A stretch of 37,014 bases of DNA, from positions 1 through 37,014 of the forward strand of contig JAZLAK010000093.1 of the NCBI GenBank assembly GCA_045613165.1, in the 5' to 3' direction. This document shows positions 1 to 8,123 of the stretch, one piece after another (positions within the stretch are counted from its first letter, which is position 1; every line of letters starts with the position of its first letter). The DNA is from UMGS1124 sp045613165 (GTDB lineage Bacteria; Bacillota_I; Bacilli_A; RF39; UBA660). The translations under genes and the position numbers were made by a program. A model generated the notes under the pieces. The model saw nothing but the letters and a program-made list of their open reading frames with translations. It was not told the DNA's origin and made no database searches.

Positions 1-252
1 AAACATATAAATATATGGATTGGTATAATAATAGAAATATTATTTATCGTTAATATCATTGCATTGAATGGAATTAATATAGATTTAAATAACATAACAA
101 GTATTTATGAAAATGATTTATTGTTAAGTATATTTCAATTAACTGGAATTATATTTGTGATTTGGATAGTGATAAATGTATTAACATTTATTGTAAGTTT
201 ATACTTAACTGATAGATTAGAATTACCTAGATTAAGCGATGATTACGAATAA
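1..252 (+). CDS. C-terminal part of a membrane protein (partial)
   Basis: The reading frame is open from the first base of the window to a TAA, so this is the 3' end of a longer gene and no start can be chosen. The visible residues form two hydrophobic segments (roughly residues 5-22 and 43-68) separated by a short polar, Asn-rich loop, and end in a charged tail (RLELPRLSDDYE). An integral membrane protein is therefore likely, with the tail probably cytoplasmic. I do not recognise the family. A terminator follows immediately, so it closes the transcript upstream of sepF. Confidence 0.6.
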   Translation, partial: KHINIWIGIIIEILFIVNIIALNGINIDLNNITSIYENDLLLSIFQLTGIIFVIWIVINVLTFIVSLYLTDRLELPRLSDDYE

Positions 253-290
253 AATAACTTATTTATAATAGGTTATTTTTTATTTTTTTA
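253..290 (+). terminator. Intrinsic terminator after the partial membrane gene
   Basis: AATAACTTA (253-261) pairs with TAGGTTATT (269-277) with one wobble pair. The stem is followed by a T-rich tract to about 289. Confidence 0.7.
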
Positions 291-307
291 AAATTTCAAA
301 AAAACCA

Positions 308-342
308 TTTACTAATTTATTAAAACTATGCTATACTATAAT
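308..342 (+). promoter_or_regulatory. Candidate sigma-A promoter of sepF
   Basis: TTTACT (308-313) lies 18 bp before TATACT (332-337), and an overlapping TATAAT is at 337-342. Either -10 would give a short leader ahead of the strong ribosome-binding site AGGAGG at 352-357. The -35 element is weak, so the exact promoter is uncertain. Confidence 0.4.
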
Positions 343-366
343 AGTAATCATAGGAGGATAGTTATT

Positions 367-780
367 ATGGCATTCGAAGGTATAAAGAAAGCTTTATTTG
401 ATGGAGATACAAAAGATAATGCTGTAGAAGATAATTTCTATACAGTTAGCAATAAACAATTAAAAGAGGAAGAAAGTAAAACTGGTAGCAAGATGATTCT
501 TGTTGAACCAAGAGCATATAGTGAAAGTCAACAAATTGCAGATTATTTAAAAAATAGAAATTCAGTTGTTGTAAATTTAAAAAGAGTTACAAGTGATCAA
601 GCAAAAAGATTAATTGATTTCTTAACAGGGACTATTTATGCAATTGGTGGAGATTTACAAAAATTAGGTAATGGAATATATTTATGTACTCCAAACAATG
701 TTAACGTTCAAGGTAAGATGAGCGAAGCTGAAGAAAAAGAAAAGAAACAAACAAAATTTGATAGCGAAATAGATTTCTAA
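367..780 (+). CDS. sepF: Cell division protein SepF
   Basis: SepF is a cytoplasmic, membrane-associated ring-forming protein that binds FtsZ and helps tether and organise the division ring in Gram-positive bacteria. The product has 137 residues, normal for the family. It starts MAFEGIKKALF, the expected N-terminal amphipathic membrane helix. A charged linker follows (about 12-40), then the core with the characteristic GGDLQKLGNGIYLCTPNNV segment at about 94-112. I chose the ATG at 367 because AGGAGG sits at 352-357; an in-frame upstream ATG at 328 would add residues unlike SepF and overlap the promoter. The gene lies 23 bp before divIVA. In Bacillus the two also share a cluster, but ylmG and ylmH between them are absent here. 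Identification is confident. Confidence 0.93.
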   Translation: MAFEGIKKALFDGDTKDNAVEDNFYTVSNKQLKEEESKTGSKMILVEPRAYSESQQIADYLKNRNSVVVNLKRVTSDQAKRLIDFLTGTIYAIGGDLQKLGNGIYLCTPNNVNVQGKMSEAEEKEKKQTKFDSEIDF

Positions 781-803
781 AATAGTTATTAGGATGTGAT
801 TAT

Positions 804-1238
804 ATGGAGAAATTTAATACAACATTCTCTGGATATAAAAAAGAAGAAGTAAACAAATTTATTGATGATGTTATTAAGCAAGTAGAATCTATGATTAATA
901 ACATGAAATCTAAAGATTTAGAGATAGAAAAATTAAAAGCTGAATTAGAACATTACAAATCTTTAGAAAGCACTTTTAATAGAGCGTTATTAGTAGCAGA
1001 AGATGCTGGCCAACAAATAAGAAATAGTGCAAGAAGCGAATCAATGCAACTTATAGAAGATGCAAAAAGAAATGCTGATAGAATAATTAATAGTGCGTTA
1101 TTAGAAGCAGATACAGCAAGAAGAGATGCCGAAAGACTTAGAAGAAATGTAATTACATTCAAAAGAAGACTTAGAGATATTTTAGAAACTCAAATGAACT
1201 TAGTTGATGATATTGATAGATTAGATATGAATGAATAG
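804..1238 (+). CDS. divIVA: DivIVA-family cell division/polarity protein
   Basis: DivIVA proteins bind curved membrane at poles and septa and recruit partner proteins. The 144-residue product has the typical N-terminal domain (residues 1-30, with the FSGYKKEEVNKFIDDV signature in which the GY and EV positions are conserved). A long charged coiled coil rich in Glu, Lys, Arg and Ala follows, to the C terminus. It is slightly shorter than Bacillus DivIVA. Its position directly after sepF supports the assignment over GpsB, which is shorter and lies elsewhere. The ribosome-binding site AGGATGTGAT precedes the ATG. The stop is TAG, one of only a few non-TAA stops in this window. Confidence 0.88.
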   Translation: MEKFNTTFSGYKKEEVNKFIDDVIKQVESMINNMKSKDLEIEKLKAELEHYKSLESTFNRALLVAEDAGQQIRNSARSESMQLIEDAKRNADRIINSALLEADTARRDAERLRRNVITFKRRLRDILETQMNLVDDIDRLDMNE

Positions 1239-1257
1239 ACTTTAATTAGTCTTTTTT
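1237..1257 (+). terminator. Short intrinsic terminator after divIVA
   Basis: AGACT (1237-1241) can pair with AGTCT (1248-1252), followed by six T residues. The stem is only 5 bp, so termination may be inefficient. Confidence 0.45.
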
Positions 1258-1332
1258 ATTTTATAAAAAAGATTATAATTTAACTTTAAATTTATTAAAA
1301 AAAATGATACCATAATTAATAGTGGTGATAAT

Positions 1333-3501
1333 GTGAACTATATAAAAGGCAAATTTAAACAATCTATATTTAAAGGCGATACAGGATATAATGTTGGTTT
1401 ATTTAAAATAACTGAAACTAATGATCCTGAAATGGAAGAACTAGTAAAAAAAAGCGTAACTTTTACTGGTTATTTTGCCGATCTAACTATTGATGATACA
1501 TACATCTTCTATGGTTCTTTAGTTTATCATGATAGATATGGATATCAATATAGTGTAACAAGTTATGAAAAAATAGTTCCTACTGGACATGATGCAATAA
1601 TTGATTTCTTAACTAGTCCATTAATTAAAGGTTGCGGTGAAAAAACTGCGGAAAAGATAGTTAATATATTAGGTGACAACGCAATAGAAAAAATCAAAGA
1701 AAATATTAATAATTTAGATTTAATACCAAAACTTACTGATACTAAGAAAAAAAATATATATAATTCAATATTAAAATATTATGAATCAAATGAAACAATT
1801 ATAAAATTAAAAGAATATGGTTTTACCATAAAAGAAAGTATGAAATTAATAAATATTTATGGTAACAGCATATTAAATATAGTAGAAAATAATGTATATA
1901 GTTTAATAGATATAATTGATTTCAAAACGTTAGATAAAATCTACTTAAATATTTATAAAGAAACAACAAACTTACGTATTTTAGCTTGTATAGTTGAAAC
2001 AATGAAAAGAATAACTTTTAATAATGGAGATACTTACTCTTATAAGGATGAAATTATAAAAAGTTTATATGAGTATTTTAATATAAGTATAGATAGTACT
2101 GAATACTTTAGTATGTTATCTAATGAAGGTCAAATAGTTATTAAAGATGATAAGTATTATTTAAGAGATTATTATGAAGCAGAAATAAATATTGTTAAAA
2201 ATTTAGAAGCAATAAATAGTAAAGAAGTATATCCTGAAAAGAATTTAAAAAAATATCTAAAAAAACTAGAAAGTGAATTAGATATTAAATATAACGAAGA
2301 ACAAATAAATGCTATAACAAGCATATTTGAAAATAATATAACTATTATTACAGGAGGACCAGGAACAGGTAAAACAACTATAATAAATGGGATATTAAAT
2401 CTATATAAAATGGTTTATAAACTAACAGATAGTGGATTAACAAACAAAGTTGCACTTATTGCACCAACTGGTAGAGCTTCTAAAAGAATGAGTGAAACAA
2501 CTAATTTTGGTGCTTCTACTATTCATAGATACTTAAAATGGAATAAAGAAAATAATACATTTGGTATTAATGAATTTAACAAAAATAATCACGAGTTAGT
2601 AATAATTGATGAAACAAGTATGATAGATACGATTCTTTTTGATAGTCTTTTAAAAGGTTTAAAAAGAAATATAAAAATAGTATTTGTTGGTGATGAATAT
2701 CAATTACCAAGCGTATCACCTGGATTAGTGCTAAATGATTTGATAGAATCTAATAAATTTAAACATGTAAGACTTAATAATATTTATAGACAAAGCAATA
2801 ACTCTTATATACCACTATTGGCTCAAGAAATAAAAAACAAAGAATTAAGTGAGTATTTGGATAAAAAAGATGATTATAATTTTATAGAATGCAATACTAG
2901 GGATATAAAAAGAATAGTTTTAGATATTGCTAAAAAATCTTTAGATAAAGGATTAAATGATAATAATATTCAAATACTAGCTCCAATGTATAAAGGAGAA
3001 ATAGGTATAGATAATTTAAATATAAACCTGCAAAATATATTTAATCCACACGATGATAATTTAAACGAAGTAGTCATTGGAACTATTACATATAGAGTTA
3101 ATGATAAAGTCTTAAACCTAGTTAATGATGTAGATAAAGGTATTTATAATGGAGATATTGGTTATATTTATGATATTGATATAAATAGCAAAAGTGATTT
3201 TATTAGAATAAATTTTGATAATAATATTGTATCTTTTAAAAGAGATGAATTAGCAAGTATAAAACACGCTTATGCTATTAGCATACATAAAGCACAAGGT
3301 AGTGAATTTGATCATGTAATAATACCTATATCAAAAACTTATAGCAAGATGCTATATAATAAATTAATTTATACAGGGATATCACGAGCTAAGAAAAGTT
3401 TGATAATAATAGGTAGTAAAGAAGCATTTATATATTCAGTAGAAAATGATTATAGTAAATCTAGAAAAACCTCACTTTTAGAAATACTTACGAATAATTA
3501 G
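1333..3501 (+). CDS. recD2: RecD2-type 5'-3' DNA helicase
   Basis: RecD2 is a superfamily 1B DNA helicase found without RecBC in Gram-positive bacteria, linked to mismatch repair and replication-fork maintenance. The 722-residue product has an N-terminal OB-like region and a helix-hairpin-helix stretch (the KGCGEKTAEKIV region near residues 98-109). Walker A GGPGTGKTT lies at about 341, and the Walker B/motif II region (LVIIDETSM) ends near 430. Motif III-like GDEYQLPSV follows, and the C-terminal HAYAISIHKAQGSEF motif is near 645. The start is GTG at 1333: the ATG at 1331 is in another frame and reads directly into a stop. GGTGAT upstream is the ribosome-binding site. The gene ends in TAG. 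Length and motif order fit RecD2. Confidence 0.92.
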   Translation: MNYIKGKFKQSIFKGDTGYNVGLFKITETNDPEMEELVKKSVTFTGYFADLTIDDTYIFYGSLVYHDRYGYQYSVTSYEKIVPTGHDAIIDFLTSPLIKGCGEKTAEKIVNILGDNAIEKIKENINNLDLIPKLTDTKKKNIYNSILKYYESNETIIKLKEYGFTIKESMKLINIYGNSILNIVENNVYSLIDIIDFKTLDKIYLNIYKETTNLRILACIVETMKRITFNNGDTYSYKDEIIKSLYEYFNISIDSTEYFSMLSNEGQIVIKDDKYYLRDYYEAEINIVKNLEAINSKEVYPEKNLKKYLKKLESELDIKYNEEQINAITSIFENNITIITGGPGTGKTTIINGILNLYKMVYKLTDSGLTNKVALIAPTGRASKRMSETTNFGASTIHRYLKWNKENNTFGINEFNKNNHELVIIDETSMIDTILFDSLLKGLKRNIKIVFVGDEYQLPSVSPGLVLNDLIESNKFKHVRLNNIYRQSNNSYIPLLAQEIKNKELSEYLDKKDDYNFIECNTRDIKRIVLDIAKKSLDKGLNDNNIQILAPMYKGEIGIDNLNINLQNIFNPHDDNLNEVVIGTITYRVNDKVLNLVNDVDKGIYNGDIGYIYDIDINSKSDFIRINFDNNIVSFKRDELASIKHAYAISIHKAQGSEFDHVIIPISKTYSKMLYNKLIYTGISRAKKSLIIIGSKEAFIYSVENDYSKSRKTSLLEILTNN

Positions 3502-3541
3502 AAAAAAATTCTCCATAATATAATTAAAAGGAGAGAATATA

Positions 3542-3685
3542 ATGAAAAAGAAATCTAAAGTAATGACTACCATTGGTATTATGGGTGCTTGTGCTGGTAT
3601 AGGTATGGGTACTTATATGTATATGAAGAAGAATCAAGCTAAAGTAGAGAAAGCTATGAAAAAATATATGTCTTATCCAGAATAA
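3542..3685 (+). CDS. 47-residue single-pass membrane peptide, unknown function
   Basis: An ATG at 3542 is preceded by an excellent ribosome-binding site (AAGGAGAG, ending about 7 bases upstream). The frame encodes 47 residues: a basic N terminus (MKKKSK), a Gly/Met-rich hydrophobic segment at about residues 8-28, then a Lys-rich tail ending YMSYPE. This looks like a small N-anchored membrane protein, loosely like YtxH-type peptides, but I cannot assign a family. It lies 40 bp after recD2. Its last codons form the 5' arm of a strong intrinsic terminator, with the stop codon in the loop, which supports it being a real gene end. Codon use is like that of its neighbours. Confidence 0.6.
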   Translation: MKKKSKVMTTIGIMGACAGIGMGTYMYMKKNQAKVEKAMKKYMSYPE

Positions 3686-3701
3686 TGGATAAGATTTTTT
3701 T
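3671..3701 (+). terminator. Strong intrinsic terminator overlapping the end of the small membrane gene
   Basis: TCTTATCC (3671-3678) and GGATAAGA (3687-3694) form a perfect 8-bp stem with an 8-nt loop holding the TAA stop, followed by seven T residues. Confidence 0.85.
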
Positions 3702-3728
3702 GACTTAAAATGTATACTATGATATACT
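3700..3728 (+). promoter_or_regulatory. Sigma-A promoter of proS
   Basis: TTGACT (3700-3705) and TATACT (3723-3728) are separated by exactly 17 bp. The predicted start near 3735 gives a leader of about 65 nt before proS. The -35 overlaps the T-run of the preceding terminator. No T-box is visible in the leader. Confidence 0.8.
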
Positions 3729-3799
3729 AGCCAACATAAAAATAATAGTTTTATAAAACTATATTTCGTGATATAATTTATTAGTCAAGAGGTGGAACA

Positions 3800-5227
3800 A
3801 TGAAAGATAATAAAAATATAACTAGTAGAGATATAGATTTTGCTAAATGGTATAACGATATAATTAGAGAAGCTGATCTAATAGATTATTCAAGTGTAAA
3901 AGGAAGTATGATTATTAGACCATATGGATATGCTATTTGGGAAAGTATGGTTAATGTATTAGATAAAAAGTTTAAAGAATTAGGACACGTTAATATACAA
4001 ATGCCTATGTTTATACCTGAATCTTTACTTAATATAGAAAAAGAACACGTAGAAGGTTTTGCTCCTGAAGTTGCATGGGTTACACATGGTGGAGAGAATA
4101 AGTTAGATGAAAGAATGTGTGTAAGACCTACAAGTGAAACTTTATTCTGTGATCATTTTAAAAAAGTTATTAAAAGTTATAGAGATTTACCTTTATTATA
4201 TAATCAATGGTGTACTATTGTTAGATGGGAAAAAGAAACTAGACCATTCTTAAGAAGTAGAGAAATATTATGGCAAGAAGGTCATACTATGCACGCAACA
4301 GAAGCAGAAGCAAGAGAAGAAACATTAAGAATGTTTAAAGTTTATGAAGATTTCCAAAAAAACTATTTAGCGATACCTGTTATAGTGGGAAGAAAAAGTG
4401 AAAAAGAAAAATTCGCTGGTGCTGAAGAAACTTATACTATTGAAGCTATGATGTATAATGGTGTTGCGCTACAAAACGGAACAAGTCATTATTTTGGTCA
4501 AAAATTTGCAAAAGCTTTCGATATTAAATTTTTAAATAAAGAAAATAAATGGGAATATCCATATCAAACAAGTTGGGGAGTTACTACTCGTATGATTGGC
4601 GGTTTAATAATGGTTCATAGTGATGATTATGGTTTAGTATTGCCTCCAAATATTGCTCCAATTAAAGTATCTATTGTTCCAATAAAAGAAACAGAAAAAG
4701 TTATAGAAACAATTAAATACTTCGAAGATGGATTGAAAGCTAACGATATTACATTTGTAACTGATAATAGTGATAAGTCTCCTGGATATAAATTTGCCGA
4801 AAGCGAAGTAAAAGGATATCCAATTAGATTAGAAATAGGACCTAGAGATTTAGAAAACAATCAAGTTACATTAGTAAGACGTGATACAAGAGAGAAAATC
4901 ACTTTAGAAAAAAGTGATGCAATAAATAAAATCAAAGATTTACTTATTGAAATCCAACATAACCTATATAACAAAGCTTTAGAAAGAAGAAACACAATGT
5001 TATATAACAATGTTAGAACTTATGAAGAATTAGCTGATATAGCTAATAATAAACCTGGTTTTGCCTTAGTAAACTGGTGTGGTGAAACTGCATGTGAAGA
5101 CAAAATTAAAGAAGATTTAGGTTTAAAATCACGTTGTATACCATTTGGACACGAAGATAGTGATGGCAACTGTGTTGTTTGTGGTAAACAAGGGAAACAT
5201 AAAATTTATTTTGGTAAACAATATTAA
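3800..5227 (+). CDS. proS: Prolyl-tRNA synthetase (short, archaeal/eukaryote-like type)
   Basis: This enzyme charges tRNA-Pro with proline in the cytoplasm. At 475 residues it lacks the INS editing domain of the long bacterial form and matches the short ProS type also found in some Bacillota and mycoplasmas. Class II motif 2 is visible around RPTSETLFCDHF and the WCTIVRWEKETRPFLRSREI region (about 110-160). Motif 3 falls in the GGLIMVHSDDYGLVLPP region (about 268-285). The C-terminal domain carries a cysteine set (WCGETAC near 430-436, then CVVCGKQ) that fits the zinc-binding domain of this type, and ends in Tyr. AAGAGGTGG lies a few bases before the ATG. The gene is monocistronic, with its own promoter and terminator. 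Confidence 0.94.
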   Translation: MKDNKNITSRDIDFAKWYNDIIREADLIDYSSVKGSMIIRPYGYAIWESMVNVLDKKFKELGHVNIQMPMFIPESLLNIEKEHVEGFAPEVAWVTHGGENKLDERMCVRPTSETLFCDHFKKVIKSYRDLPLLYNQWCTIVRWEKETRPFLRSREILWQEGHTMHATEAEAREETLRMFKVYEDFQKNYLAIPVIVGRKSEKEKFAGAEETYTIEAMMYNGVALQNGTSHYFGQKFAKAFDIKFLNKENKWEYPYQTSWGVTTRMIGGLIMVHSDDYGLVLPPNIAPIKVSIVPIKETEKVIETIKYFEDGLKANDITFVTDNSDKSPGYKFAESEVKGYPIRLEIGPRDLENNQVTLVRRDTREKITLEKSDAINKIKDLLIEIQHNLYNKALERRNTMLYNNVRTYEELADIANNKPGFALVNWCGETACEDKIKEDLGLKSRCIPFGHEDSDGNCVVCGKQGKHKIYFGKQY

Positions 5228-5234
5228 AATTAAG

Positions 5235-5257
5235 TTACTCCAATGGAGTAATTTTTT
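5235..5257 (+). terminator. Intrinsic terminator after proS
   Basis: TTACTCC (5235-5241) pairs perfectly with GGAGTAA (5245-5251) around a 3-nt loop, followed by six T residues. Confidence 0.85.
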
Positions 5258-5258
5258 A

Positions 5259-5287
5259 TTGAAAAAATACTCATAATATAATATACT
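5259..5287 (+). promoter_or_regulatory. Sigma-A promoter of the 5312 surface-protein gene
   Basis: TTGAAA (5259-5264) is separated by 17 bp from TATACT (5282-5287). The predicted start near 5294 leaves a leader of about 18 nt. Confidence 0.75.
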
Positions 5288-5311
5288 TATTAATAGAGAG
5301 TAGGAAAATAT

Positions 5312-6598
5312 ATGAATAAAACAAAAACAATATATTTTTTAAGTGCTGTAGTATTAATTATAGGATGTTACGCACTAAACTTGAGTTATAGTTTATTCGT
5401 TCAAACTGAAGATAAAGAAATAGTTAATGCAACTGTTCCTAGTTTATTATATAATTTAGAACAAGAAGAATTCTTAATAAAACCAAACGAAAAAACTATT
5501 ATTACATTAAATGTTAATAACGTAGGAAACGCAAATATAAATTATGGTATCTTATTAGATGAAACTAATTTAAATGAGAATATAAAAATAGAGTTAGTAG
5601 ATATTGAAAATAATAATATGACTGGAAATTTAAAAGCCAATAGTAAAGGCTTTGTTAAATTGTATATTGAAAATAATCAAGAAATAGAACAAACATTAAA
5701 ATTTAAATTAGAAGCTACATACGAAACGTTGAATTTTGATACAAGTAAATATATATCTAATACTAAAATAGATATTGAAAATAAATATAAAATAAAATTA
5801 AATGACAATATTTTATTAGATAATAGAATAATTAAAACAGAAGAAAATTCACAACTTTATAAAACTATTGATGATTATGGAGAAACATGGTATTTTAAAG
5901 GTGAACAAAATCATAACTACATCTCTTTTGCTAATCATATTTGGAGAGTAGTTAGAATTAATGGTGATAATACAATTCGTTTAATACTAAATGATGTATT
6001 AGAAAATAAAACTGTATTTAATAATGTTAATACAAACGCTATAGGTTATATGTATGGAAATACAATAGATGGCAATGGACTTATACAATATAATACATAC
6101 AGCAGTACAGTAAAAGAACTAGTAGATAAATTTTATGAAACTAATTTAAAAGAAAATTTTGATGAGTTTTTAGCAGATACAATATTTTGTGGAGAAAATA
6201 TCGATTTAACAAATGTAAATGATTTAAACCTTAAATGTGATGAAGGGGTTATCGAGAATAAAAATCGCTATACATCAAAATTAGATGAAATTGATTTAAT
6301 TAATAATGTAAGTATTAACAATGATTTAACTTATCCGATTGCATTATTATCTCGAAAAGAAATATTGTTAGCAGAATATAAAGATCAAGAAGAAAATATA
6401 GTTAGTTACTTAAACGATTTAGAATTAGATGATAATTGGTGGACACTGGCGCCTACAGAAGCAGAATATAATAAAGAACTTTATGTTAGACCTGTAATTA
6501 ATTTAAAATCAAATGTATTAATAAAATCAGGTAATGGTACAATAGATAATCCATATGAGATAATATTAGAGAAAGAATCAAGCGAAACGCTTGACTAA
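5312..6598 (+). CDS. Membrane-anchored or secreted surface protein, unknown function
   Basis: The 428-residue product begins with a short basic stretch and one hydrophobic segment (about residues 7-29), so it is exported and either anchored or cleaved; no clear lipobox or LPXTG motif is seen. The N-terminal third (about 30-160) is beta-rich and Asn-rich. The C-terminal half contains HIWRVVRINGDNTIRLI, two cysteines (FCGENIDL and LKCDEG), and ends NWWTLAPTEAEY..YVRPVINLKSN...GNGTIDNPYEI. This WRV...VRPVI...GTxxNPY pattern recurs in exported proteins of gut Bacilli and recalls DUF6273-like domains; I recall the pattern only from memory. The ribosome-binding site is weak (GAGAGTAGG). It has its own promoter and stops next to the hisS T-box promoter, so it is probably a single-gene transcript. 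Confidence 0.75.
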   Translation: MNKTKTIYFLSAVVLIIGCYALNLSYSLFVQTEDKEIVNATVPSLLYNLEQEEFLIKPNEKTIITLNVNNVGNANINYGILLDETNLNENIKIELVDIENNNMTGNLKANSKGFVKLYIENNQEIEQTLKFKLEATYETLNFDTSKYISNTKIDIENKYKIKLNDNILLDNRIIKTEENSQLYKTIDDYGETWYFKGEQNHNYISFANHIWRVVRINGDNTIRLILNDVLENKTVFNNVNTNAIGYMYGNTIDGNGLIQYNTYSSTVKELVDKFYETNLKENFDEFLADTIFCGENIDLTNVNDLNLKCDEGVIENKNRYTSKLDEIDLINNVSINNDLTYPIALLSRKEILLAEYKDQEENIVSYLNDLELDDNWWTLAPTEAEYNKELYVRPVINLKSNVLIKSGNGTIDNPYEIILEKESSETLD

Positions 6599-6619
6599 AA
6601 TAGTAAAATAAAGTAAAAT
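6591..6619 (+). promoter_or_regulatory. Sigma-A promoter of the T-box/hisS/asnS transcript
   Basis: TTGACT (6591-6596) and TAAAAT (6614-6619) are spaced by 17 bp. The -35 overlaps the last codons and stop of the preceding surface-protein gene. The predicted start near 6626 lies just before T-box stem I. Confidence 0.72.
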
Positions 6620-6625
6620 ACTTAC

Positions 6626-6831
6626 ATATTCTTATTCAAAGAAAAGTAGAAAAATAATATTTATTAAAGAGAGAGTTTGGTTGCTGAAAAAACTTATAAA
6701 TTTATTTTTTGAAGACACTTTGTATTATATAAGAAACGTGTTATTACGTTAAAAATTAAAGAGAGTACACTTGTAAAGTAAGGTGGCACCGCGGGAATTT
6801 TCTCGTCCTTACGATTCTCAAGTGTTTTTTA
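6626..6831 (+). promoter_or_regulatory. T-box riboswitch upstream of hisS-asnS
   Basis: This leader RNA senses uncharged tRNA and controls read-through of a terminator. Stem I holds the AGTA element (6645-6648) opposite GAA (6711-6713), an AG-rich bulge and a distal loop (GGTTGCTGA). The bases after GAA read GACAC (6714-6718), the specifier region. The T-box consensus AAGGTGGCACCGCGG is at 6780-6794. The terminator is formed by ACACTTG (6767-6773) with CAAGTGT (6819-6825), extended by GTAAGG (6778-6783) with CCTTAC (6807-6812), and ends in TTTTTT. GAC would specify Asp and CAC His; with one base of spacing after GAA the triplet would be ACA (Thr). The downstream genes favour His. That this is a T-box is certain; the tRNA identity is not. 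Confidence 0.92.
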
Positions 6832-6850
6832 TTTAGAAAGAGGGATTATA

Positions 6851-8113
6851 ATGATAACAAAACCAAAAGGAACTTATGATGTTATAGGAACAGATGCAAA
6901 AAAACGTAAATATGTATGTGATGTAATTGATGCTATATGCGAAAAATATAATTACACTTATATAGAAACACCAATCTTTGAGGCTAGCGAATTATTTCAT
7001 AGAAGCGTTGGAGAAACAAGTGATATTGTAACTAAAGAAACATATGACTTTATAGATCGTGGTAATAGAAATGTAACTCTACGCCCAGAAGGTACAGCAG
7101 GTGTTGTAAGAAGTTTTATAGAAAATAAAATGTATGGAAATATGAGTGAACCTATTAAAGTTTATTATAACGGACCTATGTTTAGATATGAAAGACCACA
7201 AAGTGGTAGAACTAGACAATTTACTCAATTTGGTATAGAACTAATCGGTACTGATGATGTCATGAGCGATGCTGAAATAATTAGTTTAGTGTATAATACT
7301 TATAAATTATTAGGCATAAATATAAAAATTCAAATAAATAGTTTAGGAGATACAGAATCTCGTGATAATTATAGAAAGGCTTTAATTGAATACTTTAAAC
7401 CACATATGAACGAATTATGTGAAGATTGTAATAATAGATTAGAAAAAAATCCATTAAGAATATTAGATTGTAAAATAGATGCTGATAGTGATTTAATGAA
7501 AAATGCTCCAAAAACAATAGATTATTTAAACGAATCTAGTAAAGATAGATTTAATAAGCTACAAGAATATTTAGAATTGATGGAAATCGATTATGAAGTT
7601 AATACTAAATTAGTTAGAGGTTTAGATTATTATAATCATACAGTTTTTGAAGTAGTAGGGGATATTCCTGAATTTGGTAGTCAAAATGTACTAGGCGGTG
7701 GCGGAAGATACAACGGTCTAGTAGAACAATTAGGTGGACCTAGTATTCCAGCAGTAGGATTTGCAATGGGATTAGATAGAACTATTCTTGCTATGGAAAC
7801 ATTAGGAGTGAATTTCAAAGTTAGAGATAATATAGATATATTCATTATGTATGGTAATGAAGAAGAAAAAGAAACTGCAACTTATTTATTACAAGATTTA
7901 CGTATGAATGGTTTTGTTTGTGAAACTGACTATATGGGTAAAAGTTTTAAAAATCAATTTAAATCAGCTGATAGATTTAATAGTAAATATTTAATTATAT
8001 TAAATAGCGAAGATATAGCAAATTATCAAGTTAAATTAAAAGATAACGAAACAAAAGAAGAAGAATTAGTTAATATTAATGATTTAATAGATCATTTAGA
8101 TATGAAAATTTAA
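6851..8113 (+). CDS. hisS: Histidyl-tRNA synthetase
   Basis: This class II synthetase charges tRNA-His. The 420 residues match the normal bacterial length. Motif 1 is in the N-terminal TYIETPIFE region, motif 2 in YYNGPMFRYERPQSGRTRQFTQFGIELIG, the histidine-binding signature is LVRGLDYYNHTVFEV, and motif 3 is VGFAMGLDRTI. An anticodon-binding domain follows (from about 325). The ATG at 6851 is preceded by AAAGAGGG, and the N terminus ITKPKGTYDV aligns with typical HisRS starts. It is the first gene after the T-box, and asnS follows after 10 bp, so both are under the same tRNA-sensing leader. Confidence 0.95.
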   Translation: MITKPKGTYDVIGTDAKKRKYVCDVIDAICEKYNYTYIETPIFEASELFHRSVGETSDIVTKETYDFIDRGNRNVTLRPEGTAGVVRSFIENKMYGNMSEPIKVYYNGPMFRYERPQSGRTRQFTQFGIELIGTDDVMSDAEIISLVYNTYKLLGINIKIQINSLGDTESRDNYRKALIEYFKPHMNELCEDCNNRLEKNPLRILDCKIDADSDLMKNAPKTIDYLNESSKDRFNKLQEYLELMEIDYEVNTKLVRGLDYYNHTVFEVVGDIPEFGSQNVLGGGGRYNGLVEQLGGPSIPAVGFAMGLDRTILAMETLGVNFKVRDNIDIFIMYGNEEEKETATYLLQDLRMNGFVCETDYMGKSFKNQFKSADRFNSKYLIILNSEDIANYQVKLKDNETKEEELVNINDLIDHLDMKI

Positions 8114-8123
8114 GGGTGAGATT

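Noticed and set aside
953..1162. Minus-strand open frame inside divIVA, and similar antisense frames in proS, aspS, gatB, rpsB, tsf, pdp and others
   Set aside because: They lie fully opposite conserved genes, lack ribosome-binding sites and show hydrophobic composition typical of the complement of Lys/Glu-rich coding DNA.
3510..3534. TCTCC/GGAGA pairing that could hide the ribosome-binding site of the small membrane gene
   Set aside because: It is only 5 bp with a long AT-rich loop, and pairing of a ribosome-binding site with a nearby pyrimidine stretch is common by chance.
6578..6594. Perfect 7-bp hairpin (TCAAGCG-AAA-CGCTTGA) at the end of the 5312 gene
   Set aside because: No T-run follows on either strand, so it is not a convincing terminator. 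It overlaps the -35 of the T-box promoter and may simply reflect the coding sequence.
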